DNA of 64,000 bases from Scatomonas sp963930955. GTDB lineage: Bacteria > Bacillota > Clostridia > Lachnospirales > Lachnospiraceae. The stretch covers positions 1,736,001 to 1,800,000 of the forward strand of contig OZ006967.1 in the NCBI GenBank assembly GCA_963930955.1. The letters run 5' to 3'. The notes under the pieces were generated by a model. It ran no database searches. It was not told where the DNA came from and worked only from the letters and a program-made list of their open reading frames with translations. Below, in pieces: positions 8,682-18,100 of the stretch (position 1 is its first letter; the number at the start of each line of letters is the position of its first letter). The translations under genes and the position numbers were made by a program.

Positions 8682-9176
8682 ATGTTTAAAGAAAAAATTA
8701 TTATAGAGATGAAAGAAGTATTCAAAGAAATTCCTTTTGGCATAGAGCATACTCTCAAAGTTTTGAAAAATGCAGAAGATATAATGAAAGGAGAAAATAT
8801 CGGAGAGGAAGAAAAAGAATTCATCAGTATTATTGCTATACTACATGATATTGGTGCGGTTGAAGCACAAAAAAAATACGGTTCTATTGATGGTGTCTAT
8901 CAAGAAAAGGAAGGACCAGAAGTAGCGAAAGAAATATTAAAAAAGGTAGGCTATAACAAAAATATTGATAGAATATGCTTTATAATAGGCAACCATCATA
9001 CTCCATCTAAAATTGATGGACTTGATTTTCAAATACAATGGGAAGCTGATTTGCTTGAAAATTTAACGGTTATGGATAAAGAAAAAGAACAGGAAAAGAT
9101 AAAAAAGTGTATAGATGAAAACTTTAAAACAAACACAGGAAAAAGGATAGCTTATAATCGCTTTATTTTAGATTAG
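8682..9176 (+). CDS. HD-domain phosphohydrolase-like protein
   Basis: 164 aa, start ATG 8682 after ATGGAGGTAATTT. Metal-binding HD motifs: an N-terminal His (GIEHTLKVLKNA), the HD pair in ILHDIGAVEAQ (~residue 57), and a distal GNHHTP. This matches small single-domain HD hydrolases that act on nucleotides or phosphate esters. Likely cotranscribed with the methyltransferase. Function otherwise unknown. Confidence 0.78.
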   Translation: MFKEKIIIEMKEVFKEIPFGIEHTLKVLKNAEDIMKGENIGEEEKEFISIIAILHDIGAVEAQKKYGSIDGVYQEKEGPEVAKEILKKVGYNKNIDRICFIIGNHHTPSKIDGLDFQIQWEADLLENLTVMDKEKEQEKIKKCIDENFKTNTGKRIAYNRFILD

Positions 9177-9270
9177 TAGTAGATTATTACAGTTATGTAT
9201 TTTATATCGCAAAGAAAAAATAGTAGTTAAGTTTAACCCTAGATAATAAGCAGCAAAGGAGTGCGATAAG

Positions 9271-9670
9271 ATGATATCTAATAATACCTCCATGCCTACA
9301 ACGGATGATGAGTTGCAAAAGAATACGGTTGGTTGTTAAGGATTCTGCTGATGAGTCATCCTACGTTCCAGTGTTGGAAGCGGCCGGATATGTGCTACAG
9401 ATTCGAGAACCTGACTGGTTTGAGTATCGTTTGTTTAAAGGACCGGATACCGATATTAATCTGCATGTGTTCAGTTTGGGCACATCAGAGATTGATAGAA
9501 TGTTACGCTTCCGTGATTGGTTGCGAACTAATGATACTGATCGGGACAAATATGCACAAGTCAAACGAAGCTTGGCAAAGAATAAATGGAGGCATGTCCA
9601 GCACTATGCGAATGCTAAAACATCAATAGTACAGGAAATCATGAAAAGAGCGAATAGTAATAATGCTTAA
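9271..9670 (+). pseudogene. GrpB-family (UPF0157) nucleotidyltransferase-like gene with internal deletion
   Basis: The frame from ATG 9271 encodes MPTTDDELQKNTVG, the typical GrpB N-terminus, then stops. The frame from 9305 continues with RLVVKDSADESSYVPVLEAAGY and DINLHVFSLGTSEIDRML, the C-terminal half of GrpB proteins. The central third (usually ~90 residues with the nucleotidyltransferase motifs) is missing at about 9325. I read it as a deletion-frameshift pseudogene. Confidence 0.7.
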
Positions 9671-9820
9671 GGAGAGTGTCATGTTTTCTCGGTTTGTTAT
9701 AGGAGGTTATATCAATGAAAAATACAGTAGATAATTTGTCGAAAAGTAAAGTTATTTTAATGTGCGGCCCTGCGGGAGCAGGTAAATCAACACTAGCAAA
9801 AAAATTTGAAAGTACCGGGA

Positions 9821-11299
9821 GACTGTGTGAAATTTTTTCTGTAAATAGGAACCAGATATAGGTCTTCTATGATAAAATCTAAATCATAGGAGGCCTATTA
9901 TTATGGCAAGAGAAAAGAAACCGGTACATAAGGTCGTTATGACCGAAGGAAAACGCAACATTATCCAGCAGCTCCTTCAGGAGTATGACATTCAGTCCGC
10001 GGAAGACATTCAGGAAGCACTGAAAGACCTGCTGGGTGGTACGATCAAAGAAATGATGGAAGCCGAGATGGATGAACACCTCGGTTATCAGAAATCACAG
10101 CGTTCTGACAGCGATGATTATCGCAACGGATATAAGAGTAAAAGGGTCAACAGCAGTTATGGCACAATGGATATCCAGGTCCCTCAGGACCGCAAATCCT
10201 CGTTCGAACCGCAGGTTGTCCGCAAACGTCAAAAAGATATCTCATCCATTGACCAGAAAATCATTTCCATGTATGCCAAGGGAATGACGACCCGGCAGAT
10301 TTCAGAAACGCTGGAGGATATCTATGGATTTGAGGCCTCCGAAGGCTTCATTTCTGATGTAACAGACAAAATCCTGCCCCAGATTGAGGACTGGCAGAAA
10401 CGCCCGCTGTCGGAACTTTATCCTGTGCTCTATATCGATGCCATTCATTATTCCGTCCGGGATAATGGAGTGATCCGGAAGCTGGCAGCTTATGTCATTC
10501 TTGGAATCAATATGGATGGTCAAAAAGAAGTTCTGACCATTCAGGTTGGAGAGAATGAGAGCTCAAAATACTGGCTTTCCGTACTGAATGAATTGAAAAA
10601 CCGTGGAGTAAAAGATATCTTGATCATCTGTGCCGATGGCCTGAGCGGAATCAAAGAAGCCATCGCCGCAGCATATCCCCAAACGGAATACCAGCGCTGC
10701 ATTGTACATCAGGTAAGAAACACCTTGAAATATGTGGCAGATAAGGACCGTAAGCCATTTGCCAGTGATTTAAAGACGATTTATCAGGCACCATCCGAAG
10801 AGCAGGCCTTGGAAGCTCTGGAGAGAGTAACTGAGAAATGGTCAATAAAGTACCCGAATTCCATGAAAAGCTGGAAGCAGAACTGGGATGCAATCAGCCC
10901 AATCTTCAAGTTTTCTATAGAAGTAAGGAAAGTCATTTACACGACAAATGCCATCGAATCACTGAATTCCACCTATCGAAAACTGAACCGCCAGAGGAGC
11001 GTATTTCCAAGCGATACAGCCCTTTTAAAAGCACTTTATCTGGCGACTTTTGAAGCCACCAAAAAATGGACCATGCCAATCCGGAACTGGGGGCAGGTGT
11101 ATGGGGAACTGAGCATCATGTACGAAGGCAGGCTCCCGGAGTAAAATCACTGGTAAAGACGTGAGGGAATCCCGCCCATACTTGACATGCCCAGCATGTG
11201 CTGTTATATATAAACCAAGGGCTGAAAGCTCTCGGATTAGCTTTCAGCCCAACAATTATCATAGAAGATCTGTAATTACAGAGATTTTTTCACAGGCCC
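9821..11299 (+). mobile_element. IS256-family element, intact copy, 1479 bp
   Basis: The left end GACTGTGTGAAA and the right end (reverse complement GGGCCTGTGAAA) form an imperfect inverted repeat. Flanked by the 8-bp direct repeat TACCGGGA (9813-9820, 11300-11307). A hairpin of the subterminal type, GGGCTGAAAGCT/AGCTTTCAGCCC, lies near the right end. Confidence 0.95.
9903..11144 (+). CDS. IS256 (mutator-type) transposase
   Basis: 413 aa, start ATG 9903 with CATAGGAGGCC upstream. DDE residues sit in LYIDAIHYSVRD (first Asp), IICADGLSGIKEA (second Asp) and YTTNAIESLNSTYRK (Glu), and the motif CIVHQVRNT is present. Full length and apparently functional. The second copy, broken at 28410-29417 and 17860-18100, is nearly identical. 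Confidence 0.95.
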   Translation: MAREKKPVHKVVMTEGKRNIIQQLLQEYDIQSAEDIQEALKDLLGGTIKEMMEAEMDEHLGYQKSQRSDSDDYRNGYKSKRVNSSYGTMDIQVPQDRKSSFEPQVVRKRQKDISSIDQKIISMYAKGMTTRQISETLEDIYGFEASEGFISDVTDKILPQIEDWQKRPLSELYPVLYIDAIHYSVRDNGVIRKLAAYVILGINMDGQKEVLTIQVGENESSKYWLSVLNELKNRGVKDILIICADGLSGIKEAIAAAYPQTEYQRCIVHQVRNTLKYVADKDRKPFASDLKTIYQAPSEEQALEALERVTEKWSIKYPNSMKSWKQNWDAISPIFKFSIEVRKVIYTTNAIESLNSTYRKLNRQRSVFPSDTALLKALYLATFEATKKWTMPIRNWGQVYGELSIMYEGRLPE

Positions 11300-11366
11300 T
11301 ACCGGGATGACAATACTATGATATTGTCAAGATTAGTTGACACATTTTTCTCAAGGATATCACTGA

Positions 11367-12275
11367 CTATGCAGCCACCTCCAAAGCCTCATAATACTGC
11401 CTGCGTTTTACCATGGGAGGAAGGCCTCCATTGGCAGAGCAGATCCTCCGATTGTTCCAGTAGCTGAGGAAGTATCTCCAGATAAGTACCTTTAGTTCTT
11501 CTACTTCCATCTGTTTTGTGTCATAACGGTCATAAAGGAGCTCCGTCTTCATTCTGGCCCACATGCTCTCGCAGCGTGCATTATCATGGCAGCGCCCTCC
11601 GGCACTGTTCATGCTTTGATGGATATGATGCTCCCGGATGGTCTGACGGTAGAACTCGCTGGTATACTGTGTCCCGCGGTCACTGTGGATGACAGCGCCT
11701 TCCAACGTAGGATAAGCAGTCAGGGCATTTTCCAATGTATGGATACATAGATCGGCTTTCATATTTGTTTCCATTGCCAGACCAAGGACACTAAGATCAA
11801 AGCAGTCAAAAATCGCAGATACATACAGTTTCCCATTGGATGCCGGGATCTCCGTGATATCTGTGATGCATTTTTCTAATGGGATATCAGAACGGAAATC
11901 CCGCTTCAGCAGATCGTCCGATTTCATGGCTTCGCGATCAGCCTTTGTGATCCCATTTGGCTTTCTCTTGGGCCGATGGCTCAAGCCAATCTGATCCATA
12001 ACCCGGTATACGGTTCTTTCACTGGGGATACGCACTCCTTTCGGCTGTTTCAGCAGCAATGCCTGATACATCCGGATTCGACCATAAGTATCGTTACATT
12101 CATCCTCACTGACGATTTCTTTCATGGCATCTGCCAGATCCTGGTACTTCCAGGGTCGGTTTTTATTTGCAAGATATTTATAGAAGCCTTGACGACTGAT
12201 CCCAAGCATTCTGCAGTAGAACGAGATTTTCCCGGTAGTCCTGCCGTCCTCTGTCTTCAGGGCCAGAAAGATCAT
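11367..12275 (-). CDS. IS3-family transposase OrfB, copy 2
   Basis: 302 aa, same DDE motifs as copy 1, with one visible substitution (YPTLEG). Apparently intact. Confidence 0.95.
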   Translation of the reverse strand: MIFLALKTEDGRTTGKISFYCRMLGISRQGFYKYLANKNRPWKYQDLADAMKEIVSEDECNDTYGRIRMYQALLLKQPKGVRIPSERTVYRVMDQIGLSHRPKRKPNGITKADREAMKSDDLLKRDFRSDIPLEKCITDITEIPASNGKLYVSAIFDCFDLSVLGLAMETNMKADLCIHTLENALTAYPTLEGAVIHSDRGTQYTSEFYRQTIREHHIHQSMNSAGGRCHDNARCESMWARMKTELLYDRYDTKQMEVEELKVLIWRYFLSYWNNRRICSANGGLPPMVKRRQYYEALEVAA

Positions 12276-12604
12276 TCTCTGGTTTTTGCTGACTTCCGAC
12301 GGCTGGCGGCGAAAAAAGCACTGGCTTCCTCCAGGAATTCGTTCTCTTCCTTCAGGCGACGGATTTCCTTATCCTGTTCCTTCACCCGTTTGCGCAGCAT
12401 GGTAATCTCTTCTGACAGGCTCATTGCGCTGGTGGGAGTATGGGAGCCTTCTCCGATATCCAACTTACCGGCTCTAACAGCTTTCAGCCAGGTATGAATG
12501 GTTCCTTCTGGGATTCCTAATTCTTTAGCAGCCTTAGCGCCACCGATTTCTTTGGCAAGCTTTACTGCCTGTACTTTGTATTCATGGTCATATTTACGTG
12601 CCAC
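12272..12604 (-). CDS. IS3-family OrfA, copy 2
   Basis: 110 aa, identical to OrfA of copy 1; HTH plus coiled coil, four-base overlap with OrfB. Confidence 0.93.
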   Translation of the reverse strand: MARKYDHEYKVQAVKLAKEIGGAKAAKELGIPEGTIHTWLKAVRAGKLDIGEGSHTPTSAMSLSEEITMLRKRVKEQDKEIRRLKEENEFLEEASAFFAASRRKSAKTRE

Positions 12605-13201
12605 TTTGAATACCTCCTTATTCTCTTGGTTTTATTATGAAATCCTTGAGAATAAGCTGTCAACTTTTTTTATACCACACCACTATCTTATGATGAAGAA
12701 TCATTCAAACGAGGTTTTAATGAACATCCTTTACCTCAGGAGGTTTTAGAAGATATTAAAACCTATCTTGATGAAAAACTAATTTCACTTATCATGCAAA
12801 ACATTGATATTGTTCTCGATTATTCATTTTGGTCTAGAGAAATGAGAAATGAATATATTTCATTATTAAAGAAATACGACATAGAACCTAAAATCTATTA
12901 TATAAAGACACCTAAGGAAGTGTGTATGGAACGTATTCGAAAAAGAAACGGAAATCATCAAAATGATATCATATTGACGGAGCAAACAGCTTCCACTTAT
13001 TATGATCATTTTCAACCCCCAACTGATGAAGAAGGTGAAATTATAGTAGTCGAGGGATATTAATATTGTGGTTTAAGCATGGAAATTGTACTAGATGATA
13101 TGCTATCTTTTCGATAGGCGATGAAGTATAATGAAGATGACAACAAAATTGGAATTCATCAGAAAAATGAGGAATAGTTGAAATGGAGGCGCTATAATAA
13201 C

Positions 13202-13525
13202 ATGAAGATTGAAGGGAACCAGAAAGAACTGGATGCAATGGTAGAATTTCATAAGGGAAACCGTGTCGAGGGGCTGAGACTGCAAGAAGAATTTGCAGCG
13301 GAATTTCGTAAGGAGTATAAAGACAAAGATCACTGTCCTTGCCTGAAAGCCTGTCGTTATCACGGAAACTGTAAGGAATGTGTAGCAATCCACAGAGCGC
13401 ATCAGGAACATGTTCCTAATTGTATGCGACCATTGATTAATAAAAAATTGAAATTGATGTCAGAATTAACAGAGCATACCTTGGCAAATGAAATAGAAGC
13501 TCCACATGAGATTTTAAGAAAATAG
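13202..13525 (+). CDS. Cys-rich protein of unknown function
   Basis: 107 aa from ATG 13202 (TGGAGG 12 bases upstream); the longer in-frame start at 13178 precedes that site. The central part has CPCLKACRYHGNCKECVAIHRAH and then a later Cys (NCMRPL). Part of this pattern could bind zinc or a cluster. I recognise the family only as an uncharacterised protein common in Lachnospiraceae. The rest is helical and charged. Confidence 0.7.
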   Translation: MKIEGNQKELDAMVEFHKGNRVEGLRLQEEFAAEFRKEYKDKDHCPCLKACRYHGNCKECVAIHRAHQEHVPNCMRPLINKKLKLMSELTEHTLANEIEAPHEILRK

Positions 13526-13586
13526 GAAAGTCAAATTCAAGTTTGTTAAATTGGAAAACTAGAATTTTTGAGGAGATAGATATAAA

Positions 13587-14102
13587 ATGACCTTCCAATT
13601 AGTTTGTATAGAACCAAAAGAATTAACGCAATACAAGGCGGATATGCAGGAAGCATTTCAGAAAGGTTTTGAAGATGCTTTTTGGAAAACAGATGCTGTT
13701 ATTCTGCCTGAAAAGGACATTGACCAGTCGCTGAATGCGGAGGGTTCTGCTGTCTATAAAGCCGTTGTCGATGGAGAAATGGTGGGCGGTGCTGTTGTTA
13801 TTATCAATGAGAGTACACAGCATAACCATCTTGACCTGCTTTTTGTAAAGAAAGGAGTTCAGAGCAATGGTATCGGTAAGAAGATATGGTTTGAATTGGA
13901 ACGAATATATCCGAACACGAAAGTATGGGAAACCTGTACGCCGTACTTTGATAAGCGCAACATTCATTTTTATGTGAATGTCTGCGGCTTTCATATTACA
14001 GAATTTTTTAATGAAAAACATCCTATGCCGGATACACCGGACGATTTTGTCGGTGATGGCAATGAGGGAATGTTTGCGTTTAAGAAGCAAATGCGTTTAT
14101 GA
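13587..14102 (+). CDS. GNAT-family N-acetyltransferase
   Basis: 171 aa, start ATG 13587 after TTGAGGAGATAG. The acetyl-CoA site appears as LLFVKKGVQSNGIGKKIW (Q/RxxGxG/A type, ~residue 95). The C-terminal strand has FYVNVCGFHITEFF. Acetyl acceptor unknown. A strong terminator follows at 14184. Confidence 0.85.
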   Translation: MTFQLVCIEPKELTQYKADMQEAFQKGFEDAFWKTDAVILPEKDIDQSLNAEGSAVYKAVVDGEMVGGAVVIINESTQHNHLDLLFVKKGVQSNGIGKKIWFELERIYPNTKVWETCTPYFDKRNIHFYVNVCGFHITEFFNEKHPMPDTPDDFVGDGNEGMFAFKKQMRL

Positions 14103-14183
14103 AATTCCAGCTTGTCGAACTGAAGAACACTGTAATAACATGTGTAAAACAAAATGTAAAACACCCCACTGAGTAGGTAGGAC

Positions 14184-14228
14184 TAAATACTCCTATGATT
14201 TCGATTTTGAAGTCATAGGGGTATTTTT
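14184..14228 (+). terminator. Intrinsic terminator after the GNAT gene
   Basis: AAATACTCCTATGA pairs with TCATAGGGGTATTT across a short loop, followed by seven Ts. Confidence 0.8.
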
Positions 14229-14369
14229 TTGTGCAGAAAAATAAAAAATTTCCTTTTCCACCCTGTATTTTCCCCTCTGAGCCTTTCGTTATATGTAACC
14301 GCCAAATAATAATGCGTTCAAATTTAAAATTACTCCAGCCCTTTGCGAGTTGGAGTAATTCACTATAAT

Positions 14370-15986
14370 TCACATGCGATTTTTGATAGATTGGAGTTTT
14401 TCACTCCAAGGTGTCAGTTCTGCCAGCTGTTCATCGGTCATATCTTTACTTGGCCGATGCTCCAGCAGAAATTTAAGATATCCGTAAATATTCAGATTGT
14501 GTGCTCTTGCCATCTCAACCATTGTATAGACCACTGCACTGGCATTCGCTCCGTCTACGGAACTACTGAACAGCCAGTTTTTCCGGCCTACCGCAAATGG
14601 ACGGATTGCATTCTCACTGAGATTATTGGTAAAACTGCAGCGTCCGTCTTCCAGATAGGTTTCCGCTGTGTCTCGGCGATTCAGAACATAATTCACTGCT
14701 TTATCCATCCGGCTGTTACGGACTGGTTTCTGCTGAGCAAGCCACGACCAGAAAGCCTCCAGAACAGGTTTTTCCTTCTCGAGACGAAGCTGCTTTCGCT
14801 TTTCATAATCACCGGGATACTTTTTGTTAATGGAGTCCTCAATGGCGAATAACCGATTGCAGTACTGGACTCCCTGCACTGCCGGCTGACTGTAATCATA
14901 CTGTTTCCCTTTGGGAACGGCATCGATAAAGTAGCGACGGATGTGCGCCCAACAGGAGCAGCGGCTAATCCCCGGTAGATGATTGTATCCCTGATATCCA
15001 TCCGTTTCCAGGTATCCGCTGTAGCCTTCCAGGAACTCCCTTGCATGGCTGCCGCTCCTGGTCGGGGAATAGCCATACAGGATAATTGCCGGAAGCCCGT
15101 CCTCGCCGCTTCGGAACAGCCACATGAATGATTGGGTCTGGGCTCTGCGCCCGTCCTCGTTCAATACCTGAACTCGTGTTTCATCTGCCATTGCAAAGCT
15201 GCGTTTCAACAGTTCACGGTGGAAGTAATCATACATGGGCTGAAAATAGTTCTGTGAACAGTAGATGATCCAGTTGGCAAGAGTGGTACGGCTGATCTGA
15301 GCTCCATACTGTTTCCAGTCTTTCTCCTGCCGGTATAGGGGAAGCCCGTTGGCATACTTCTGATACATGGTCCATGCAACAGTGGAAGTCGAGGCAGGAC
15401 CTTTCCCTACCAGAGCATCTGGCACCTGAGACTTTATGATTACAGGTTTTTCTGCATCCCCGAGTCCTTCTTTGCAGGATGGGCACCCGTAACTCTGGCT
15501 ATAGTATTCGATCACTTTACAAGTGGCAGGAATGAATTCCAGTTCCCGGCGGATGTACTCCTCGCCGATCAGTACCATCTGTGTACCGCATACCGGACAG
15601 ATCTGCTCTTCTTCCGGAAGAGGGATCACTACTTTTTCAACCTTCAGACCTTTGAAGAGATCCTCGTGCGTTGCCTTCTTTTTACGGATATGCTCCCGGA
15701 TCACAGTCTCTTCTTCCAGCAGGGATGGATCCTGTTCTGTTTCCGCTTCATCAAAAAGATTCTGTTGTCCCGGAATGTCATCGGATCTTCTTTCACTGGA
15801 TGAACCAAAGAGTTTTTTTGTCAGATAATCAACCTGTTCCTGGAGTACTTTCTCATGACTGGATTTTTCGTCAATAATAAGACGGAGAGATTTGATCAGC
15901 TCAGTCTGTTCAGATACCATTGTATTTAGTTGGAATATCGTATCTTTCAGCTCTCGAAGCTGGATATCTTTTGCGCTGGAAGCCAT
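14370..15986 (-). CDS. tnpC: IS66 transposase TnpC
   Basis: 538 aa. An N-terminal leucine-zipper region and the KKLFGSSSERR motif (~residue 57) are followed by a zinc finger (CPVCG...CPSC). The transposase core has FAMADETRVQVL and CSCWAHIRRYF, and ends with the IS66 C-terminal domain containing NNLSENAIRPFAVGRKNW. Full length. Confidence 0.95.
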   Translation of the reverse strand: MASSAKDIQLRELKDTIFQLNTMVSEQTELIKSLRLIIDEKSSHEKVLQEQVDYLTKKLFGSSSERRSDDIPGQQNLFDEAETEQDPSLLEEETVIREHIRKKKATHEDLFKGLKVEKVVIPLPEEEQICPVCGTQMVLIGEEYIRRELEFIPATCKVIEYYSQSYGCPSCKEGLGDAEKPVIIKSQVPDALVGKGPASTSTVAWTMYQKYANGLPLYRQEKDWKQYGAQISRTTLANWIIYCSQNYFQPMYDYFHRELLKRSFAMADETRVQVLNEDGRRAQTQSFMWLFRSGEDGLPAIILYGYSPTRSGSHAREFLEGYSGYLETDGYQGYNHLPGISRCSCWAHIRRYFIDAVPKGKQYDYSQPAVQGVQYCNRLFAIEDSINKKYPGDYEKRKQLRLEKEKPVLEAFWSWLAQQKPVRNSRMDKAVNYVLNRRDTAETYLEDGRCSFTNNLSENAIRPFAVGRKNWLFSSSVDGANASAVVYTMVEMARAHNLNIYGYLKFLLEHRPSKDMTDEQLAELTPWSEKLQSIKNRM

Positions 15987-16127
15987 CGTGTCTCTCCTTG
16001 GATTTGATACCTCTATTATACCAGAAACGAGAGGTTTACTAAAGAAGATTAGCTCCCCAAAATGCCGAATTTACAAGGATTTTCCGATTTTTTCTGTGCA
16101 GGATTTTTGCTGAAATCCAGATACTTT

Positions 16128-16469
16128 TTACTCTGCTTTGAGGGCTTTGGGTTGGTCAATATCGATCCCCGACATCAGCCAGTCAAACTCCCGCCAGGAA
16201 AGATTCCGAACCTCTGACTGCTTCCTGGGCCATTGATAGCCGCCGCGGACAGACAACCGTTTATAAATCAGAACGAAGCCGTCCGGTTCACGGAACAATG
16301 CTTTGATCCTGTCCCGTCTTCTTCCACAGAAAAGGAAGAGAGCACTGGACGACGGATCCATCTTAAGCTGATCTTCGATAACAGCGCAGAGTCCGTCAAT
16401 GGATTTCCTCATATCTGTATAGCCACAGACAATGTAGATCTTCTCAAGTCCGGAGATATCACCTAACAT
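16128..16469 (-). CDS. tnpB: IS66 accessory protein TnpB
   Basis: 113 aa with the family signature YIVCGYTDMRKSIDGL and LFLFCGRRRDRIKAL. Overlaps the end of tnpA by seven bases. Required for IS66 transposition in studied relatives. Confidence 0.93.
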   Translation of the reverse strand: MLGDISGLEKIYIVCGYTDMRKSIDGLCAVIEDQLKMDPSSSALFLFCGRRRDRIKALFREPDGFVLIYKRLSVRGGYQWPRKQSEVRNLSWREFDWLMSGIDIDQPKALKAE

Positions 16470-16873
16470 GACAGCTCCTGAAGCAGGCGGAATGTCCTGG
16501 TAAGCAGGACCGGATCTGCATCATTGCGAATGCGGACTGTGATATCTTTCATAGCAACTTCAATCGTATGTGAATTGTCAAGGTACGACTTTTGCATCTG
16601 TGATGCTGTATCTTGTTCCGAAATGTGATCTGGAACAATGTCAATGGGAACCACGTCCTGCTTTGGGCGTGGGATCTCAAGATGACCATAATTCGCTGCT
16701 GGGATCTGATCCGCTGCTGCTTTCCGGCAGCGGCTGACCCAGTTGTAAAAGGTGCTTACCGCAATGTCGTTTTCACGACACCAGTCAGCATCTGTCATGC
16801 CGCTCTGGCGGCATTCATTGATAAGCCTGAGCTGTTCCGCCATCGGAACACGGGCTTTGCGAGTACCTGTCAT
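16463..16873 (-). CDS. tnpA: IS66 accessory protein TnpA
   Basis: 136 aa with an N-terminal HTH (ECRQSGMTDADWCRENDIAV, then TFYNWVSRCRKAA). First gene of the IS66 operon, overlapping tnpB. Confidence 0.9.
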   Translation of the reverse strand: MTGTRKARVPMAEQLRLINECRQSGMTDADWCRENDIAVSTFYNWVSRCRKAAADQIPAANYGHLEIPRPKQDVVPIDIVPDHISEQDTASQMQKSYLDNSHTIEVAMKDITVRIRNDADPVLLTRTFRLLQELSC

Positions 16874-17129
16874 AACCTATCCTCCATAATTGTAGTGAAA
16901 TAATCTAAATATCTAACAGCTACAATTATAAGGAAAAAACTGGGACAAGAAAATCCGCAGGAATATTTGGCGGTTACCGTTATATGAGAGCAAAAAAATA
17001 AAATTCCTTTTTTATTTGTAAAAAGCCCTCTCTACGTTCTGATATATGAGGAACAAATTACATTTGCCTTAAAAGAATCGGGCCTGATTCAAGAACAAAG
17101 AAAAAACGAAAAGAGAAAGGAGAAACTAC

Positions 17130-17457
17130 ATGAACAAAACAATCTTAATGGGAAGACTGACAAAAGATCCGGAGGTGAAATATCTCCAGGATGAAAACAG
17201 TACTGCAATGGCAAGATACACGCTGGCAGTAGACAGGCGATATCGAAAGGATGGAAAGGCAGAAACAGATTTTATTTCTTGTGTTACCTTTGGGAAGAAT
17301 GCTGAGTTTGTAGAAAAATATCTGCAAAAAGGGTTGAAGATTTTAGTAAGCGGGCGGATCCAGACAGGAAGCTATGTGAATCAGGAGGGGAATAAAGTTT
17401 ATACCATCAATGTGATCGTAGAAGAACATTATTTCGCAGAAGGGAAGAAACTGTCAG
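17130..17457 (+). pseudogene. ssb: ssb, 5' part (single-stranded DNA-binding protein), cut by a transposon
   Basis: ATG 17130 after AAAGGAG. OB-fold start MNKTILMGRLTKDPEVKYL and ILVSGRIQTGSYVNQEG. The frame is native up to EGKKLS at 17457, where the target repeat CTGTCAG meets a transposon end (TGTTGCTGATTTC). The missing C-terminus lies at 25242-25325 on the minus strand and joins in frame to give 134 aa with an acidic tail. The gene is typical of conjugative-element replication modules. About 150 bp between IS66 and this gene holds only a short open stretch and its ribosome site. Confidence 0.88.
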
Positions 17458-17574
17458 TGTTGCTGATTTCATGATCTGTCACCAGACTGCTCGCATGAAT
17501 TGTCTCTAAGCTGCTGAGGTTGCTGTCAGCGGGATGGGCGGGATTGACCGCCCGGATTTCCGAGCGGAATTTTC
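17458..17574 (-). mobile_element. Right terminal fragment of the DDE/AAA transposon
   Basis: Begins TGTTGCTGATTTC next to the CTGTCAG repeat in ssb, mirroring the left end of the element at 25326 (TGTTGTTGATTTC). It ends where an IS256 right end starts (17575). The flanking bases, read on the minus strand (GAAAATTC), nearly match the other side of the IS256 insertion (GAAAATGC, 28320-28327). Confidence 0.75.
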
Positions 17575-17704
17575 GGGCCTGTGAAAAAATCTCTGTAATT
17601 ACAGATCTTCTATGATAATTGTTGGGCTGAAAGCTAATCCGAGTTTAAAGACAACTCATGAGAGCAGTCTGGTGACAGCTCATGAAATCAGCAACATCAT
17701 ATCT
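17575..17704. repeat. Duplicated IS256 end plus an inverted extra transposon end
   Basis: 17575-17643 repeats the outer 69 bp of the IS256 right end exactly as found at 17705-17773. Between them, 17644-17697 is an inverted, diverged copy of the transposon end at 17458-17513 (shared GAGCAGTCTGGTGACAG and TCATGAAATCAGCAACA), followed by TCATATCT. The arrangement is not explained by a single insertion. Confidence 0.75.
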
Positions 17705-18100
17705 GGGCCTGTGAAAAAATCTCTGTAATTACAGATCTTCTATGATAATTGTTGGGCTGAAAGCTAATCCGAGAGCTTTCAGCCCTTGGTTTATATATAA
17801 CAGCACATGCTGGGCATGTCAAGTATGGGCGGGATTCCCTCACGTCTTTGCCAGTGATTTTACTCCGGGAGCCTGCCTTCGTACATGATGCTCAGTTCCC
17901 CATACACCTGCCCCCAGTTCCGGATTGGCATGGTCCATTTTTTGGTGGCTTCAAAAGTCGCCAGATAAAGTGCTTTTAAAAGGGCTGTATCGCTTGGAAA
18001 TACGCTCCTCTGGCGGTTCAGTTTTCGATAGGTGGAATTCAGTGATTCGATGGCATTTGTCGTGTAAATGACTTTCCTTACTTCTATAGAAAACTTGAAG
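17705..18100 (-). mobile_element. IS256, 3' fragment (transposase C-terminus)
   Basis: Carries the last 80 transposase codons on the minus strand (17860-18100), from FSIEVRKVIYTTNAIES to the stop. It ends at the 7-bp repeat CTTGAAG (18094-18100), matching CTTCAAG at 29411-29417. The two fragments together minus one repeat give 1479 bp, the same as the intact copy at 9821. Confidence 0.92.

Larger units (their letters stand above)
11319..12682 (-). mobile_element. IS3-family element (IS150-like), copy 2, 1364 bp
   Basis: Same ends and length as copy 1. The 3-bp target repeat is CTA (11316-11318 and 12683-12685). Inserted only 11 bp beyond the IS256 target repeat, in the same kinase gene. Confidence 0.95.
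9715..13063 (+). pseudogene. P-loop kinase (AAA/zeta-type) gene split by IS256 and IS3
   Basis: ATG 9715 follows TAGGAGGTTATATCA. Exon-like pieces are 9715-9820, 11308-11318 and 12686-13063. Dropping the IS256 copy with one 8-bp repeat (TACCGGGA) and the IS3 copy with one 3-bp repeat (CTA) restores one frame of exactly 165 codons. The protein has a P-loop, GPAGAGKST, LDYSFWSREMRNEY, and a lid-like region CMERIRKRNGNH. It resembles small ATP-dependent kinases of the zeta/phosphotransferase group; substrate unknown. Inactive here. Confidence 0.85.
14295..16977 (-). mobile_element. IS66-family element, 2683 bp
   Basis: Inverted ends GTAACCGCCAAATA (14295-14308) and TATTTGGCGGTTAC (16964-16977). 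The 8-bp direct repeat CGTTATAT flanks it (14287-14294, 16978-16985), typical of IS66. Carries three genes, tnpA-tnpB-tnpC, on the minus strand. Confidence 0.95.

Noticed and set aside
9821..12682. Composite transposon formed by IS256 and IS3
   Set aside because: Each element has its own target repeat and they are of different families; they are independent insertions.
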